A stretch of DNA of 64,000 nucleotides from JANQLU01 sp964434955 (GTDB taxonomy: Bacteria > Planctomycetota > Planctomycetia > Pirellulales > Pirellulaceae): contig CAYSXI010000008.1 in assembly GCA_964434955.1 (NCBI GenBank), forward strand, positions 4,394 through 68,393, in the 5' to 3' direction. Below the pieces are notes generated by a model. The model did not search any database and had not been told where the DNA came from. It saw nothing but the letters and a program-made list of their open reading frames with translations. Of this stretch, positions 55,535-64,000 are shown piece after piece. The first letter of the stretch is position 1. The number at the start of each line of letters is the position of its first letter. The position numbers and the translations under genes were made by a program.

Positions 55535-56653
55535 GTGAAACTCAAGATAAAACGCGATTCCTTTTTTGCTTCGTTTCAATTGGCGGCAGCGGTTGCACCG
55601 AGCCGCAGCCCCAAACCGATCCTGCAAAATATCAAGATCGAATGCACGGAAGACAAAACAACACTAACGGCGACAGACATGGAAGTCGGCGTACGTATGG
55701 AGGTTGCCGACGTCGAGGTCGAAGCGGCTGGCGCGGCGATTATTCCCGTGTCACGATTGAGTTTGATTCTTCGTGAAAGCACCGATGATGAATTGGTGAT
55801 CGATGCGGATTCTGAACGGACGATCATCACAGGCCAGAATTGTCGGTTTGAGCTCCAGGGTCAAAACCCTGACGAATTTCCGATGATCAATGAGTTCAAC
55901 TCGGAGTCGTATTTTGAGGTTAGCTCCAATGTGTTCCGCGAGTTGATCAAAAGGACGCTTTTTGCGACCGACGCGGAAAGTAGCCGTTACGCTTTGGGCG
56001 GCGTTCTTCTGGAATTTGAAGAAGCCAAAATCATTGCGGTTGGAACGGACGGCCGTCGATTGGCAAAAATGGAAGGCGTTATCAATGCCGTCGGAGATCC
56101 TGGGACCGGCGGTCAAACAACGATCGTTCCCGCCAAAAGCATGCAATTGATGGATCGGATTTTGCCAAGTGGCGAAGAGCCAGTCAAAGTTGCCACGCAA
56201 CAAAATGATCTCGTCGTCAAACAGGAAAATGTTGTATTCTCTACTCGGCTCGTCGAAGGGCGATTTCCGAAATGGAGAGATGTCATTCCAACGCGACAGG
56301 ATTCGACCAAAATCGATATCCCGGTTGGACAAATGCATAGCGCGCTGCGACAGGCGGCGATTGTTGCAAGCGAGGAAAGCCGCGGAATCGACTTCACTTT
56401 CAAACAGGGTTCATTGGTACTCTCGAATTCAACTGCCGATGTGGGGCAATCGCGAATTGAGATGCCGGTGCCTTACGACGATAGCGAAATGACGATCACC
56501 CTGGATCATCGGTTCGTTGCCGACTTTTTGAAGGTCCTTGAGCCGGATAATAACTTTACGCTCGACATTGAGGACGGCGAATCGGCCGCCTACTGTCGAA
56601 GTGGCGAGAGTTACGGCTATGTCATCATGCCGCTTTCCCGAGACAGGAATTAG
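55535..56653 (+). CDS. dnaN: DNA polymerase III sliding clamp, beta subunit
   Basis: The product is 372 aa, the normal length. The three clamp domains can be traced: PKPILQNIKIECTEDKTTLT at the start, SSRYALGGVLLEFEE, and near the end YCRSGESYGYVIMPLSRD in place of the usual YVVMPMRL. It forms the ring that tethers polymerase to DNA. The GTG start has a good ribosome site. dciA follows after 14 bp. Confidence 0.96.
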   Translation: MKLKIKRDSFFASFQLAAAVAPSRSPKPILQNIKIECTEDKTTLTATDMEVGVRMEVADVEVEAAGAAIIPVSRLSLILRESTDDELVIDADSERTIITGQNCRFELQGQNPDEFPMINEFNSESYFEVSSNVFRELIKRTLFATDAESSRYALGGVLLEFEEAKIIAVGTDGRRLAKMEGVINAVGDPGTGGQTTIVPAKSMQLMDRILPSGEEPVKVATQQNDLVVKQENVVFSTRLVEGRFPKWRDVIPTRQDSTKIDIPVGQMHSALRQAAIVASEESRGIDFTFKQGSLVLSNSTADVGQSRIEMPVPYDDSEMTITLDHRFVADFLKVLEPDNNFTLDIEDGESAAYCRSGESYGYVIMPLSRDRN

Positions 56654-56667
56654 GATCCGGTTACGAA

Positions 56668-57135
56668 ATGGTCGCCCGGGTAAATTCGGGTGCAAACGCG
56701 GACATATCCAACGCCATGATGGAAAACAATTCGAAACCGGAATCAACCAGCGGCGGAGATTTGCCCGACCAAAAGGAAACGGAGTTTCAACGAACGGTCG
56801 AGGACGTCAGAAGGCGACAAAAGTACTTCAAGCCAACCAGCACGGCTGGAAACCTGGCGGCAAAAGTCATGACGCGATACTCGGTCGCTTCAAGTCAGGC
56901 GAGCCGCCAATTGGAAAAAGAATGGGAAGCAACCGTCGGTCCCAAAGTGGCCGCGGATACGCGCCCGGGAAATTTGCGACGCGGCGTGTTGGAAGTCATC
57001 GTTTCCAACTCTGCGATCCACCAACAACTTTCATTTCAAAAAAAGAAACTTGTCACTCAACTACAACAAAATCCCCAGCTGGCAAAAATTCGGGACATTC
57101 GGTTCCGAGTAGGTCAGATTGGAAATGATGGTTAA
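56668..57135 (+). CDS. dciA: DciA-like (DUF721) helicase loader
   Basis: The product is 155 aa. Residues 90-150 (LEKEWEATVGPKVAADTRPG, RGVLEVIVSNSAIHQQLSFQ) match the DUF721/DciA fold, which in bacteria without DnaC/DnaI helps load the replicative helicase. The N-terminus is a disordered, charged extension. It sits between dnaN and gyrB where recF is found in many genomes. The stop is 2 bp before the gyrB ATG. ATG 56716 is an alternative start. Confidence 0.85.
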   Translation: MVARVNSGANADISNAMMENNSKPESTSGGDLPDQKETEFQRTVEDVRRRQKYFKPTSTAGNLAAKVMTRYSVASSQASRQLEKEWEATVGPKVAADTRPGNLRRGVLEVIVSNSAIHQQLSFQKKKLVTQLQQNPQLAKIRDIRFRVGQIGNDG

Positions 57136-57137
57136 AC

Positions 57138-59636
57138 ATGACAGAAGAACAAAACGAAGAACAAAATAACGATTCGCCGACTTCCGAAACGCCAAATTCG
57201 GAAATGATGGCCCAGTCCAATCCGCATAAAGTCGAAGGCAACTACGGTGCGGATCAGATGCGATACATGTCCGACCTTGAACACGTTCGAGAACGTTCGG
57301 GGATGTATGTGGGCGATACTGGCAGTCGCGGATTGCACCACCTGGTCTCCGAAGTCGTCGATAACTCGATCGATGAGGTCATGGCGGGCCATGCGACGGT
57401 GATCCATGTCACCATCAACACCGATGGCTCCTGCACGGTCAAAGATGACGGTCGAGGAATTCCCGTTGATCACGATCCGAGCATTGGCAAAGCGGCTTTG
57501 GAAGGTGTCATGACCATGCTCAAGTATGGTGGCAAATTCGACAAAGACGCATACAAGACGTCCGGCGGCCTCCATGGTATCGGGGTCAAAGCCGTTAACT
57601 TTCTTTCGCAGTGGTGCGAGGTCGAAGTTCGTCGACAAGGCGGCGTCTATCAGCAGGAATACGAGCGCGGCAAGCCTCAAGGCGAAGTCACCAAAATCGG
57701 TAAATCTTCGTCAACGGGAACGAAAACCACTTTCAAACCGGACCCGGAAATGTTTGGGTCACACAAATTCGAGTTCGACGTGCTCCATAAACGTCTGCAG
57801 GAACTCGCGTTTTTGAATCGTGGTGTGAAGATCATTTTCAAAGACGAACGATCCGACGAAGGCGAGACGTTTCAGTACGAACAGGGAATTATTCAATTCG
57901 TTGAACACTTGAACCGCTCCTCGGAACCACTCCATAAGGACATCGTCTACATCGGTGGCGACCTCGAAGGAAGTTACGTCGAAGTCGCGTTTCAATACGC
58001 GGAAGAGTACACAGAAAACATTCACTGTTACGTGAATAATATCAATACGATCTCCGGCGGGACCCACCTTGATGGTTTTCGCGACGCGTTGCGGAAAACG
58101 TTGAATGCCTACGGCAAACGAGAAAACATGTTCAAGGAAATCGTTCCGACGGGTGAAGATTTCCGAGAGGGTTTGACCGCGATTGTTTCGGTTCGTATCG
58201 CGGAACCAAAATTTGAATCGCAAACCAAAGTGAAGTTGAACAATCCGGAGATCAAGTCGATCGTCAACGGCGTCGTCACCGAACACTTGAACAAGTACTT
58301 CGAAGAGAACCCGAAGATCGCCAAGGTCCTGGTTCGAAAAGGTGTCTTGGCCGCCGAAGCCCGCGAAGCGGCACGGAAAGCCAAAAAGCTGCTGCGGGAT
58401 CGCAAGTCGGTTTTGGGTGGCGGGGGGCTGCCTGGCAAACTTCGCGATTGCCTCAGCAAGGAAGTCGAAAAGTGCGAATTGTACCTCGTGGAAGGTGACT
58501 CGGCCGGCGGAAGTGCGGAAGGCGGTCGACTCAAGGAATTTCAGGCGATTCTTCCCCTACGCGGTAAGATCATTAACGCCTACAAAGCCCGCGACGAGAA
58601 AGTGCTCGCGAACGAAGAAGTGCAGAGCATGATTAGCGCGATCAATGTCGGTACAGGTCCCGATCAGGATCTTTCCCGATTGCGATACAACAAGATCATC
58701 ATCATGACCGATGCCGACGTAGACGGCTCCCACATTCGAACGTTGCTGCTTTGCTTTTTCTATCGACAAATGAACATGTTGATTGAAAAAGGCCATGTCT
58801 ATGTCGCGCAACCGCCGCTTTTTCGTGTTCGATCCCGCAAGGAAACCTATTACGTTCAAACCGACGACGAGATGAAAGAGCAAATGCTCAAGCGAGGTCT
58901 TGAGGAATCATCGATCGAATCGGATACCGGCCTTAAGGTCGAAGGCGATGCGATGGAAAAGCTTTGCTTGACCCTTTCAACGATGGAAGAATCAATCCAG
59001 GCTCTCGAGCGGCGGGGTATCAACCTCCGAACTCACGCCGAACGAATGGATGTGAACAGCGGTAAGTTGCCCGTCTATCACGTTGCCATCGGAAACCAAT
59101 CCAACTGGCTGACCTCACGTAAAGAGCTCGACGAGCTGTTGAAAAACCAGGAAGAAACAGGCGGCGAATTGGAAGCCGAAGGAGAAGAAAACGAATCGGG
59201 TGAAGATCAGATTCAGTTCACGGAATTCCACGAAGTCAAAACGATCAACGCCGGCTTGAAAGAACTTTCGGAATTTGGATTCGATATCGAGTCCCTTTTG
59301 CCGCAAGAGCGCACGGGCATTGAGGAGCCACGGTTTGTTTTCCGAAAAGGTGAAAACGAAACCGACATCGAAGACCTCCGAGGTTTGCTCAACGCAATTC
59401 GCAACGCTGGCGAAAAAGGCCTTCAGGTCACTCGATTTAAAGGATTGGGTGAGATGAACGCGGAAGAGCTTCGTGAAACCACGCTGGATCCGGACAACCG
59501 AACATTGATCCAGGTAAGCATGGAGGACGGCGGCGCCGCCGCTGAGATGTTCCGGGTCTTGATGGGAGACAAAGTCGAGCCGCGACGCGAGTTTATCGAA
59601 AAGCACGCACTCGAAGTCCGAAATCTCGACGTCTAG
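57138..59636 (+). CDS. gyrB: DNA gyrase subunit B
   Basis: The product is 832 aa. GHKL ATPase motifs are EVVDNSIDE, DGRGIPVDHD and GGLHGIGVKAV. The TOPRIM domain has EGDSAGG (E452, D454) and DADVDG (D525-D529 with metal-binding acidic residues). The C-terminal RFKGLGEMNAEEL segment is typical. An acidic insert (about 670-700, EEENESGEDQ type) and a charged segment precede it. It introduces negative supercoils with GyrA, which is outside the window. It ends the dnaN-dciA-gyrB run. Confidence 0.97.
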   Translation: MTEEQNEEQNNDSPTSETPNSEMMAQSNPHKVEGNYGADQMRYMSDLEHVRERSGMYVGDTGSRGLHHLVSEVVDNSIDEVMAGHATVIHVTINTDGSCTVKDDGRGIPVDHDPSIGKAALEGVMTMLKYGGKFDKDAYKTSGGLHGIGVKAVNFLSQWCEVEVRRQGGVYQQEYERGKPQGEVTKIGKSSSTGTKTTFKPDPEMFGSHKFEFDVLHKRLQELAFLNRGVKIIFKDERSDEGETFQYEQGIIQFVEHLNRSSEPLHKDIVYIGGDLEGSYVEVAFQYAEEYTENIHCYVNNINTISGGTHLDGFRDALRKTLNAYGKRENMFKEIVPTGEDFREGLTAIVSVRIAEPKFESQTKVKLNNPEIKSIVNGVVTEHLNKYFEENPKIAKVLVRKGVLAAEAREAARKAKKLLRDRKSVLGGGGLPGKLRDCLSKEVEKCELYLVEGDSAGGSAEGGRLKEFQAILPLRGKIINAYKARDEKVLANEEVQSMISAINVGTGPDQDLSRLRYNKIIIMTDADVDGSHIRTLLLCFFYRQMNMLIEKGHVYVAQPPLFRVRSRKETYYVQTDDEMKEQMLKRGLEESSIESDTGLKVEGDAMEKLCLTLSTMEESIQALERRGINLRTHAERMDVNSGKLPVYHVAIGNQSNWLTSRKELDELLKNQEETGGELEAEGEENESGEDQIQFTEFHEVKTINAGLKELSEFGFDIESLLPQERTGIEEPRFVFRKGENETDIEDLRGLLNAIRNAGEKGLQVTRFKGLGEMNAEELRETTLDPDNRTLIQVSMEDGGAAAEMFRVLMGDKVEPRREFIEKHALEVRNLDV

Positions 59637-59661
59637 ATTTGAGGGTTGGAGCTGTGAATCC

Positions 59662-60177
59662 ATGACGATGGTCGACTTCAAAATTCGCTTGTTTGGATTC
59701 GTGGTTTTGTTGGTTTGCTGCTTTGCCATTGGTGCAGGGTGTTCGTCCGAGGACGACGGTGGAGAAAACGGACCCTCGTCTCCGCAACCCCCGTTGCCCA
59801 ACGCAACAGATGAGGAACAGAGTCTCAAATGGAGTTGGAATGAAACTGATGGCTCTCGGACAGAAATGTCGACCAACGCAATCGTGCCCAAATTGATGCA
59901 AGAAGAGTTTCTAAAATTACGCTGGGATGGCGATTCACAACCTTCAATGAAAATTGAATTTTCATCGAAACGCAGTTTGGAGATTCAATTCTCCAAAGAT
60001 TCCAACTCGGTTGTTGCAATTTTGACATATCCAATAAAACAAGAAAAAGCCGATGAGAGCGTGACGCGTCGAAAAACAAAAGCGTTGAGCAACCCCAACG
60101 AGGGACTGATGTTGCTTAACCAGTACTCCAAAAATAAAGATGCAGTTGAGCTGTCTAAAGAATGGGACAACAACTAA
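59662..60177 (+). CDS. Small predicted lipoprotein of unknown function
   Basis: The product is 171 aa. FVVLLVCCFAIGAGCSSED has a lipobox (GAGC), so it is likely lipidated. The body is beta-rich with polar residues (MKIEFSSKRSLEIQFSKDSN). No family is recognised. It starts 25 bp after gyrB and could be read through from it. The remnant described next follows it directly. Confidence 0.6.
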   Translation: MTMVDFKIRLFGFVVLLVCCFAIGAGCSSEDDGGENGPSSPQPPLPNATDEEQSLKWSWNETDGSRTEMSTNAIVPKLMQEEFLKLRWDGDSQPSMKIEFSSKRSLEIQFSKDSNSVVAILTYPIKQEKADESVTRRKTKALSNPNEGLMLLNQYSKNKDAVELSKEWDNN

Positions 60178-60198
60178 AGAGGTGGACTGCAATGTCGT

Positions 60199-60428
60199 GC
60201 CCAGGAAAGTGCAGCACTGATCGCCATGTACTTTGATCCGGCGACCAAGGCTCCAATGACACTTCTGGAGCTGGGATTATTCGCTGTACGGGCAAGCTCG
60301 TCCTGTGTTGCCCCTGTGGTTTTTGGCGAAAAGGGAACGTCGATATTGCCTGCCATCGATACGGAATCGAGCAAGTAGATTCTCTCGAAATGCTGGCAAA
60401 AATCGTCTGTCGAAAAATGAATCGCTAA
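60199..60428 (+). pseudogene. Frameshifted remnant of a nucleoside 2-deoxyribosyltransferase-like gene
   Basis: Two adjacent frames together give one protein fragment. Frame A (60199 to about 60282) reads LIAMYFDPATKAPMTLLELG. Frame B (from about 60284 to the TAA at 60428) reads GKLVLCCPCGFWRKGNVDIA, then CHRYGIEQVDS and a short helical end. Both halves match the C-terminal part of the nucleoside 2-deoxyribosyltransferase-like family (Nuc_deoxyri_tr2) in the right order. Frame A also ends early (TAG 60376). A single lost base near 60284 explains the shift. The N-terminal half of the domain is missing. A sequencing error could explain the shift but not the truncation. Confidence 0.7.
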
Positions 60429-60516
60429 ACCAGTGAAATTTGAATTCCCCGTTCGATTCGTCTAGCCTTACGGTATTCACGGTTCGGACCAAAAAGACAA
60501 TCGAAGGGGTGTTCAA

Positions 60517-62145
60517 ATGCAAAGCAATCAAATGCTGACGCGACGAAGCGGTTTTTCAATCATCGATTTGATCACGACCCTCGCGGCAATTCTCGTTCTG
60601 GTTGCATTGGCCTTGCCCTTGCTGGTTCGATCCAAAGAGCACGCGAGCAAAGTGAAGTGCTCGAACAACCTGCGGCAGATCGTGATCGGCGCACATAACT
60701 TTCACGACGCTTACAAACGACTTCCGCCCGGCACCCTGGGCCACGGAAACGCGATCAAGAAAGAAGAGTGGCTCGATAAAGACGGAGAGTTTTTCTGGAA
60801 GCGGGCACAAAACGCTTCTTCACTGGCACAACTCATGCCTTTTATCGAGCTGAATAACATTTACAGCAAAGTGAACCCGACGATGTACAACATGTACAAG
60901 TACATCGACGAGTTTGATGTTCGGTACGAATGGTTTGGAGCCATCGAGGGTGTCGACGAAGTCATCACGACCCAGGTTGATTTATTCAATTGTCCTTCGG
61001 ATATCCTGGCAAAAATCGAATTCGAAGACACCATCATTGCAATTCAGCCGCTCGCCGAGGATCGCGATTCGGATGACTACGGCATCCAACTGGCATCGGA
61101 AGTTAAAGATGATTGGAAGCTTAAAAAACAAATCGCGGCAACCAACTATTTGGGCAATGCCGGCGCGTTTTCCGGCGGACGTCATCCGGGTGTCGAACGA
61201 CGGCCTTACGTTGGGCCGATGTCATCAAGAAGCCGAGTCCGGTTGGAGACGATACGCGACGGGACATCGAATACGATCATGTTTGGCGAAACGCTTGGAG
61301 AAATCGACAAGGGAATGGGCAGCCGCGTTCGAGCTCAAGCCTGGATGACCGCAGGCCTGGCTCGCGCCCGAGGTGCCAACGACTGGGACCCGGAAGGAAA
61401 GATAGATCAGGGGAACATGATCGGCAATCTGAAGTCGTCGAGTGCCTTTGGATTTGGATCGGCCCATGACGAAGGCGCCGTGTTTGCCTTTTCGGACGGC
61501 TCCGTTCGCTCGTTCAAACGAAATATCAGCCCAAACGTTTTTTACAAAGTTTGCGGAAGCAATGATGGCGGCTTCGAATTCGACCTCGAACCTTTCAAAA
61601 GCCCCATTCGTGACCTCAAGGTTCGCCCGGTCATGCGGGACTACCGCCAGGCGATGACAGAGTTCAAGGAGGAAATGCTTGAGCTTGAAATGCGTAAGGC
61701 GCAGATCAAAAAGCGCTTGAAAGTCGAGCTCAAGAAAGTGGCCGAGTTCCAGTTGAAGAAGAAAAACAATTCCGAGGCGGAGCGGGCCTATCGCGAGATT
61801 CTGAAGATCGACATGAACGATTCAGATGCACGGGCCTATTTCAAGAGGCAGGGCACGCTGGAAGACGTCATCAAAAAACTCAAAGAGCAGGGCCATCCAA
61901 AAGAGCCTTTTGTTGATGTCCCAGAAATGAAACCGCGCGGTTACAACAACGACAAAAAGATGCGAATGGACACGCCCAAGGCCTACCCAAAAAAGATGAT
62001 CGAGGCAGAGCCGGAGGGTAGGCGTCCGCTCAAGAAGTCACGTCGCAGCCAGGACGTCGAAAAAATGGAACGCCGGGTTCCGAAAGCAGAAACGAAGAAA
62101 ACCGAAGACAGGAACAACCGCGTGGAAAGCAAGAAAAACCGTTAG
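60517..62145 (+). CDS. DUF1559 prepilin-like protein with charged C-terminal extension
   Basis: The product is 542 aa. A type IV prepilin-like N-terminus (RRSGFSIIDLITTLAAIL) is followed by the DUF1559 domain: CSNNLRQIVIGAHNFHDAYK at its start and the H-X9-DG motif (H317, D327-G328) near its end. Residues about 375-542 form an extra tail: a TPR-like helical segment (NNSEAERAYREILKIDMNDS) and a Lys/Arg/Glu-rich end. Most DUF1559 proteins stop after H-X9-DG at about 300-350 residues. GAAGGGG precedes the ATG. It overlaps the convergent activator gene by 4 bp. Confidence 0.85.
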   Translation: MQSNQMLTRRSGFSIIDLITTLAAILVLVALALPLLVRSKEHASKVKCSNNLRQIVIGAHNFHDAYKRLPPGTLGHGNAIKKEEWLDKDGEFFWKRAQNASSLAQLMPFIELNNIYSKVNPTMYNMYKYIDEFDVRYEWFGAIEGVDEVITTQVDLFNCPSDILAKIEFEDTIIAIQPLAEDRDSDDYGIQLASEVKDDWKLKKQIAATNYLGNAGAFSGGRHPGVERRPYVGPMSSRSRVRLETIRDGTSNTIMFGETLGEIDKGMGSRVRAQAWMTAGLARARGANDWDPEGKIDQGNMIGNLKSSSAFGFGSAHDEGAVFAFSDGSVRSFKRNISPNVFYKVCGSNDGGFEFDLEPFKSPIRDLKVRPVMRDYRQAMTEFKEEMLELEMRKAQIKKRLKVELKKVAEFQLKKKNNSEAERAYREILKIDMNDSDARAYFKRQGTLEDVIKKLKEQGHPKEPFVDVPEMKPRGYNNDKKMRMDTPKAYPKKMIEAEPEGRRPLKKSRRSQDVEKMERRVPKAETKKTEDRNNRVESKKNR

Positions 62146-63224
62146 GACTCGTTGTCGTCCGAGTTCAGGCCAAGCGTCTTAATCTTGTTGGACAACGTGT
62201 TGCGGTTGATCCCGAGCCACTTGGCGGCCCGCGATTGGTTCTTGTTGCAACCGTCCAGGATCTGGGAAAACAGTTCCCGTTCGATGTCTTCGATGACGCG
62301 GTTGTAAAGCTTGGCGTCGTCTTTTTCTTCGGTTGATTTGATTTCGTTGTGAATGAAATCTTCGATGAGCGACCCTTTGTGGGCCCCCGTCTTCAGCCGC
62401 GAAGCGCCGGTTACCGCAGCAGGGAGCAGGTCGAGCGTTAGTTCTTCGCCCTCCGCCATGACCACCGCTCGTTCAATGTAGTTTTGCAACTCGCGAACAT
62501 TGCCGGGCCAGCTGTAGTCTTCAAGCGCTGTCATCGCTTCGGTTGCGATGCGAACCAACGAGCTTTGATTCTTTTCCTGATAGAACCTGAAAAAATGCTC
62601 GACCAAGGGGCGAATGTCTTCGCGCCGATGCCGGAGCGGCGGAATGGTTATTTCAAGGACGTTTAATCGCCAAAACAGATCGGCACGAAATTCACCCGCT
62701 TCCATTTCCTTCTGTAAGGCACAGTTGCTGGCCGCCACGACCCGTACGTCGACCTTGATCGTATTGGAATCGCCGACTCGCTCGAACTCGCGCTCTTGCA
62801 GCACCCGCAGCAATTTGACCTGGAGAAAAGAGGTCGTCGAATTGATTTCGTCCAGAAAAATCGTTCCGGTGTGTGCTGCCTCGAAGCGACCGGTTCGATT
62901 TCGGGACGCGTCGGTGAACGAGCCACGAACGTGCCCAAACAATTCACTTTCCAAAAGCGATTCGGGCAGCGCTCCACAGTTCACACGAACGAAGGGACCG
63001 GCCCCGCGAGCACTCAGTTGATGAATCGCGGTCGCAATCAACTCTTTCCCGGTCCCCGTCTCACCCAGAATCAGGACGGAGGCGTCGCTCCGTGCCGCTT
63101 TTCGCGTCATCTGATAGACCTCGCGCATGGCAGCGCTGGAGCCAATCAGAGACGGCATTGGGGGTCCAGAATTTGAGCCGGTTGAGAGTTGGCCGTTGTT
63201 TTCGCTAATCAGACTGCCCGCCAC
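62142..63224 (-). CDS. Sigma-54-type transcriptional activator (AAA-Fis), no receiver domain
   Basis: The product is 360 aa. The AAA domain has Walker A GETGTGKE (54-61), the sigma-54-contact loop GSFTDA (101-106, usual form GAFTGA), Walker B GTIFLDEI, and FWRLNVLEI. A Fis-type helix-turn-helix ends the protein (NQSRAAKWLGINRNTLSNKI). There is no N-terminal receiver or sensor domain, so activity may be set by partners or expression. The start is GTG 63224 with no clear ribosome site; ATG 63158 is an alternative. It lies 110 bp after the upstream partial gene on the same strand. Confidence 0.88.
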   Translation of the reverse strand: MAGSLISENNGQLSTGSNSGPPMPSLIGSSAAMREVYQMTRKAARSDASVLILGETGTGKELIATAIHQLSARGAGPFVRVNCGALPESLLESELFGHVRGSFTDASRNRTGRFEAAHTGTIFLDEINSTTSFLQVKLLRVLQEREFERVGDSNTIKVDVRVVAASNCALQKEMEAGEFRADLFWRLNVLEITIPPLRHRREDIRPLVEHFFRFYQEKNQSSLVRIATEAMTALEDYSWPGNVRELQNYIERAVVMAEGEELTLDLLPAAVTGASRLKTGAHKGSLIEDFIHNEIKSTEEKDDAKLYNRVIEDIERELFSQILDGCNKNQSRAAKWLGINRNTLSNKIKTLGLNSDDNES

Positions 63225-63334
63225 AAAAGGGAGTGTCGCACAGATTCATTTTGCCGCGAAAGCACGATTTCATCAACTCAAAGAGCCGCCCGCGTTGAAG
63301 AGCAGGGCAATGCCAAGGCGGATTTAGCCACAAA

Positions 63335-64000
63335 TTATTTTTTCTTTGGGCGGCCGGCACGTGTTTCGATACTGTCCAGAACCGAAGCCAGGATTTGCTG
63401 GGATTCTTTATCTTCAAACTCGCTGGCATTGTATCGTTCGTATTGCCGCTTGATTTCCGTTGTCGTCAACAGCGTACCACTGCGATTGATCGAGGCGGCA
63501 AACGCATCCGCACAGGCCTTTCGATTCTCCGCCGGCTGACCGGAATCATTAACAACCAACAACAGAGCCTTTTGCCCGTCGCGGGTCGCCAAACGAGAAA
63601 TGACCTTGCTGACGCGGGGACCCACGGAAGGAAGAAAAAGAGAATCGTTCAGCTGCTTTTCCTGCGAAGCAAGTTGATAGATCTCAGCCAGTTTTTTATC
63701 GCTCGAGATTTTTTCAAGCCAAACCGCAGCTTTCTCGGCATGGAATGCACGTTCGTTGGCGTCGACTCGTGTCAGCTGATTCAACATCAAGAGTCGCGAA
63801 ATCTGGCGGGCCAAAATGGAAGCGTTGGTCGACCAGGGCAATTGAACGGTCAAAGGATCGCGAGCGGCAACCATCTCACCGCGCTTCCGATGGGACGTGC
63901 GCGTCAAAACAGCGATCGGTGTTCGGCGAGTCCGCCAATCGTGGCGAAGCTGTTGCACCAATTCCGCATAGTCTGGCTTGTTGAGCGTATCGGAAATCAA
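63335..64000 (-). CDS. Hypothetical protein, C-terminal part (cut by window edge)
   Basis: At least 221 residues are visible; the frame is open to the window edge, so the true start is probably outside. The visible part is mixed: YAELVQQLRHDWRTRRTPIA has the look of the last helix and strand of a receiver-like fold, and the rest is helical with HEAT-like spacing (HAEKAAVWLEKISSDKKL). It ends in RAGRPKKK. Receiver-like folds next to HEAT-like helices occur in planctomycete hypotheticals. The function is unknown. Confidence 0.55.
   Translation of the reverse strand: MISDTLNKPDYAELVQQLRHDWRTRRTPIAVLTRTSHRKRGEMVAARDPLTVQLPWSTNASILARQISRLLMLNQLTRVDANERAFHAEKAAVWLEKISSDKKLAEIYQLASQEKQLNDSLFLPSVGPRVSKVISRLATRDGQKALLLVVNDSGQPAENRKACADAFAASINRSGTLLTTTEIKRQYERYNASEFEDKESQQILASVLDSIETRAGRPKKK

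Noticed and set aside
60174..60374. 66-aa minus-strand frame beyond the small lipoprotein gene
   Set aside because: The plus strand of this stretch holds a recognisable protein remnant in two frames, which explains the sequence better.
1..64000. tRNA, rRNA, CRISPR arrays, insertion sequences and prophage genes
   Set aside because: None was recognised by eye on either strand; there is no transposase, integrase or phage structural motif among the proteins.

Overview
The window looks like a chromosomal segment of a Planctomycetota bacterium, most likely of the order Pirellulales. The lineage call is inferred from gene content, not from a marker search. It rests on a DUF1559 (H-X9-DG) protein, several Ser/Thr kinases including one in an operon with an ECF sigma factor, PQQ-type propeller and SHD1 proteins, two PEP-CTERM-tailed secreted proteins, a prenyltransferase-repeat protein with a TonB-like N-terminus, and moderate GC content. 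No tRNA, rRNA, CRISPR array, insertion sequence or prophage was recognised.

Region 1-5.4 kb: the 3' end of an unidentified gene, then an AAA ATPase followed by a Ser/Thr kinase fused to a tubulin/FtsZ-like GTPase domain. This is the most unusual pair in the window. A 28-bp tandem repeat array follows. Region 5.4-13.9 kb: a hypothetical helical-repeat protein, a DEAD-box RNA helicase, a J-domain-like membrane protein with a coiled coil and a probable propeller, and GlnE. Region 14-17 kb: one translationally coupled operon encodes a zinc-finger/kinase/transmembrane/DUF3365 haem-sensor-like protein and an ECF sigma factor. Region 17-25.6 kb: a tightly packed run of HemN-like radical SAM protein, MFS transporter, DUF418 membrane protein and PQQ-propeller/degenerate-esterase protein, then a HEAT-like protein with a HPQPG minisatellite.

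Region 25.6-43.7 kb: a leftward operon (cysK, TPR-AAA ATPase, TPR membrane protein), a CoiA-like nuclease-fold protein, an OmpH/Skp chaperone, a divergent pair of PEP-CTERM proteins (choice-of-anchor B and CHRD), a prenyltransferase-repeat membrane protein, a Ycf48-like/CBM9-like secreted protein, a redoxin-like lipoprotein without its CXXC, HEAT-like proteins, a Nudix hydrolase and small hypotheticals. Region 43.9-51.4 kb: an ABC exporter whose permease carries a large propeller-like insert, a possible SUFU-domain protein, and two secreted proteins, one ending in SHD1.

Region 51.5-64 kb is the replication-origin neighbourhood: scpB with a very long acidic tail, a cysteine desulfurase, dnaA, a 267-bp dnaA-dnaN spacer that looks like oriC, dnaN, dciA and gyrB, without recF. 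The DnaA lacks domain I and has no N-terminal ATG. The spacer carries repeated TCAACA/TGTTGA elements rather than canonical DnaA boxes. Downstream are a small lipoprotein, a frameshifted remnant of a nucleoside 2-deoxyribosyltransferase-like gene, a DUF1559 protein, a sigma-54-type activator and a protein cut by the window edge.
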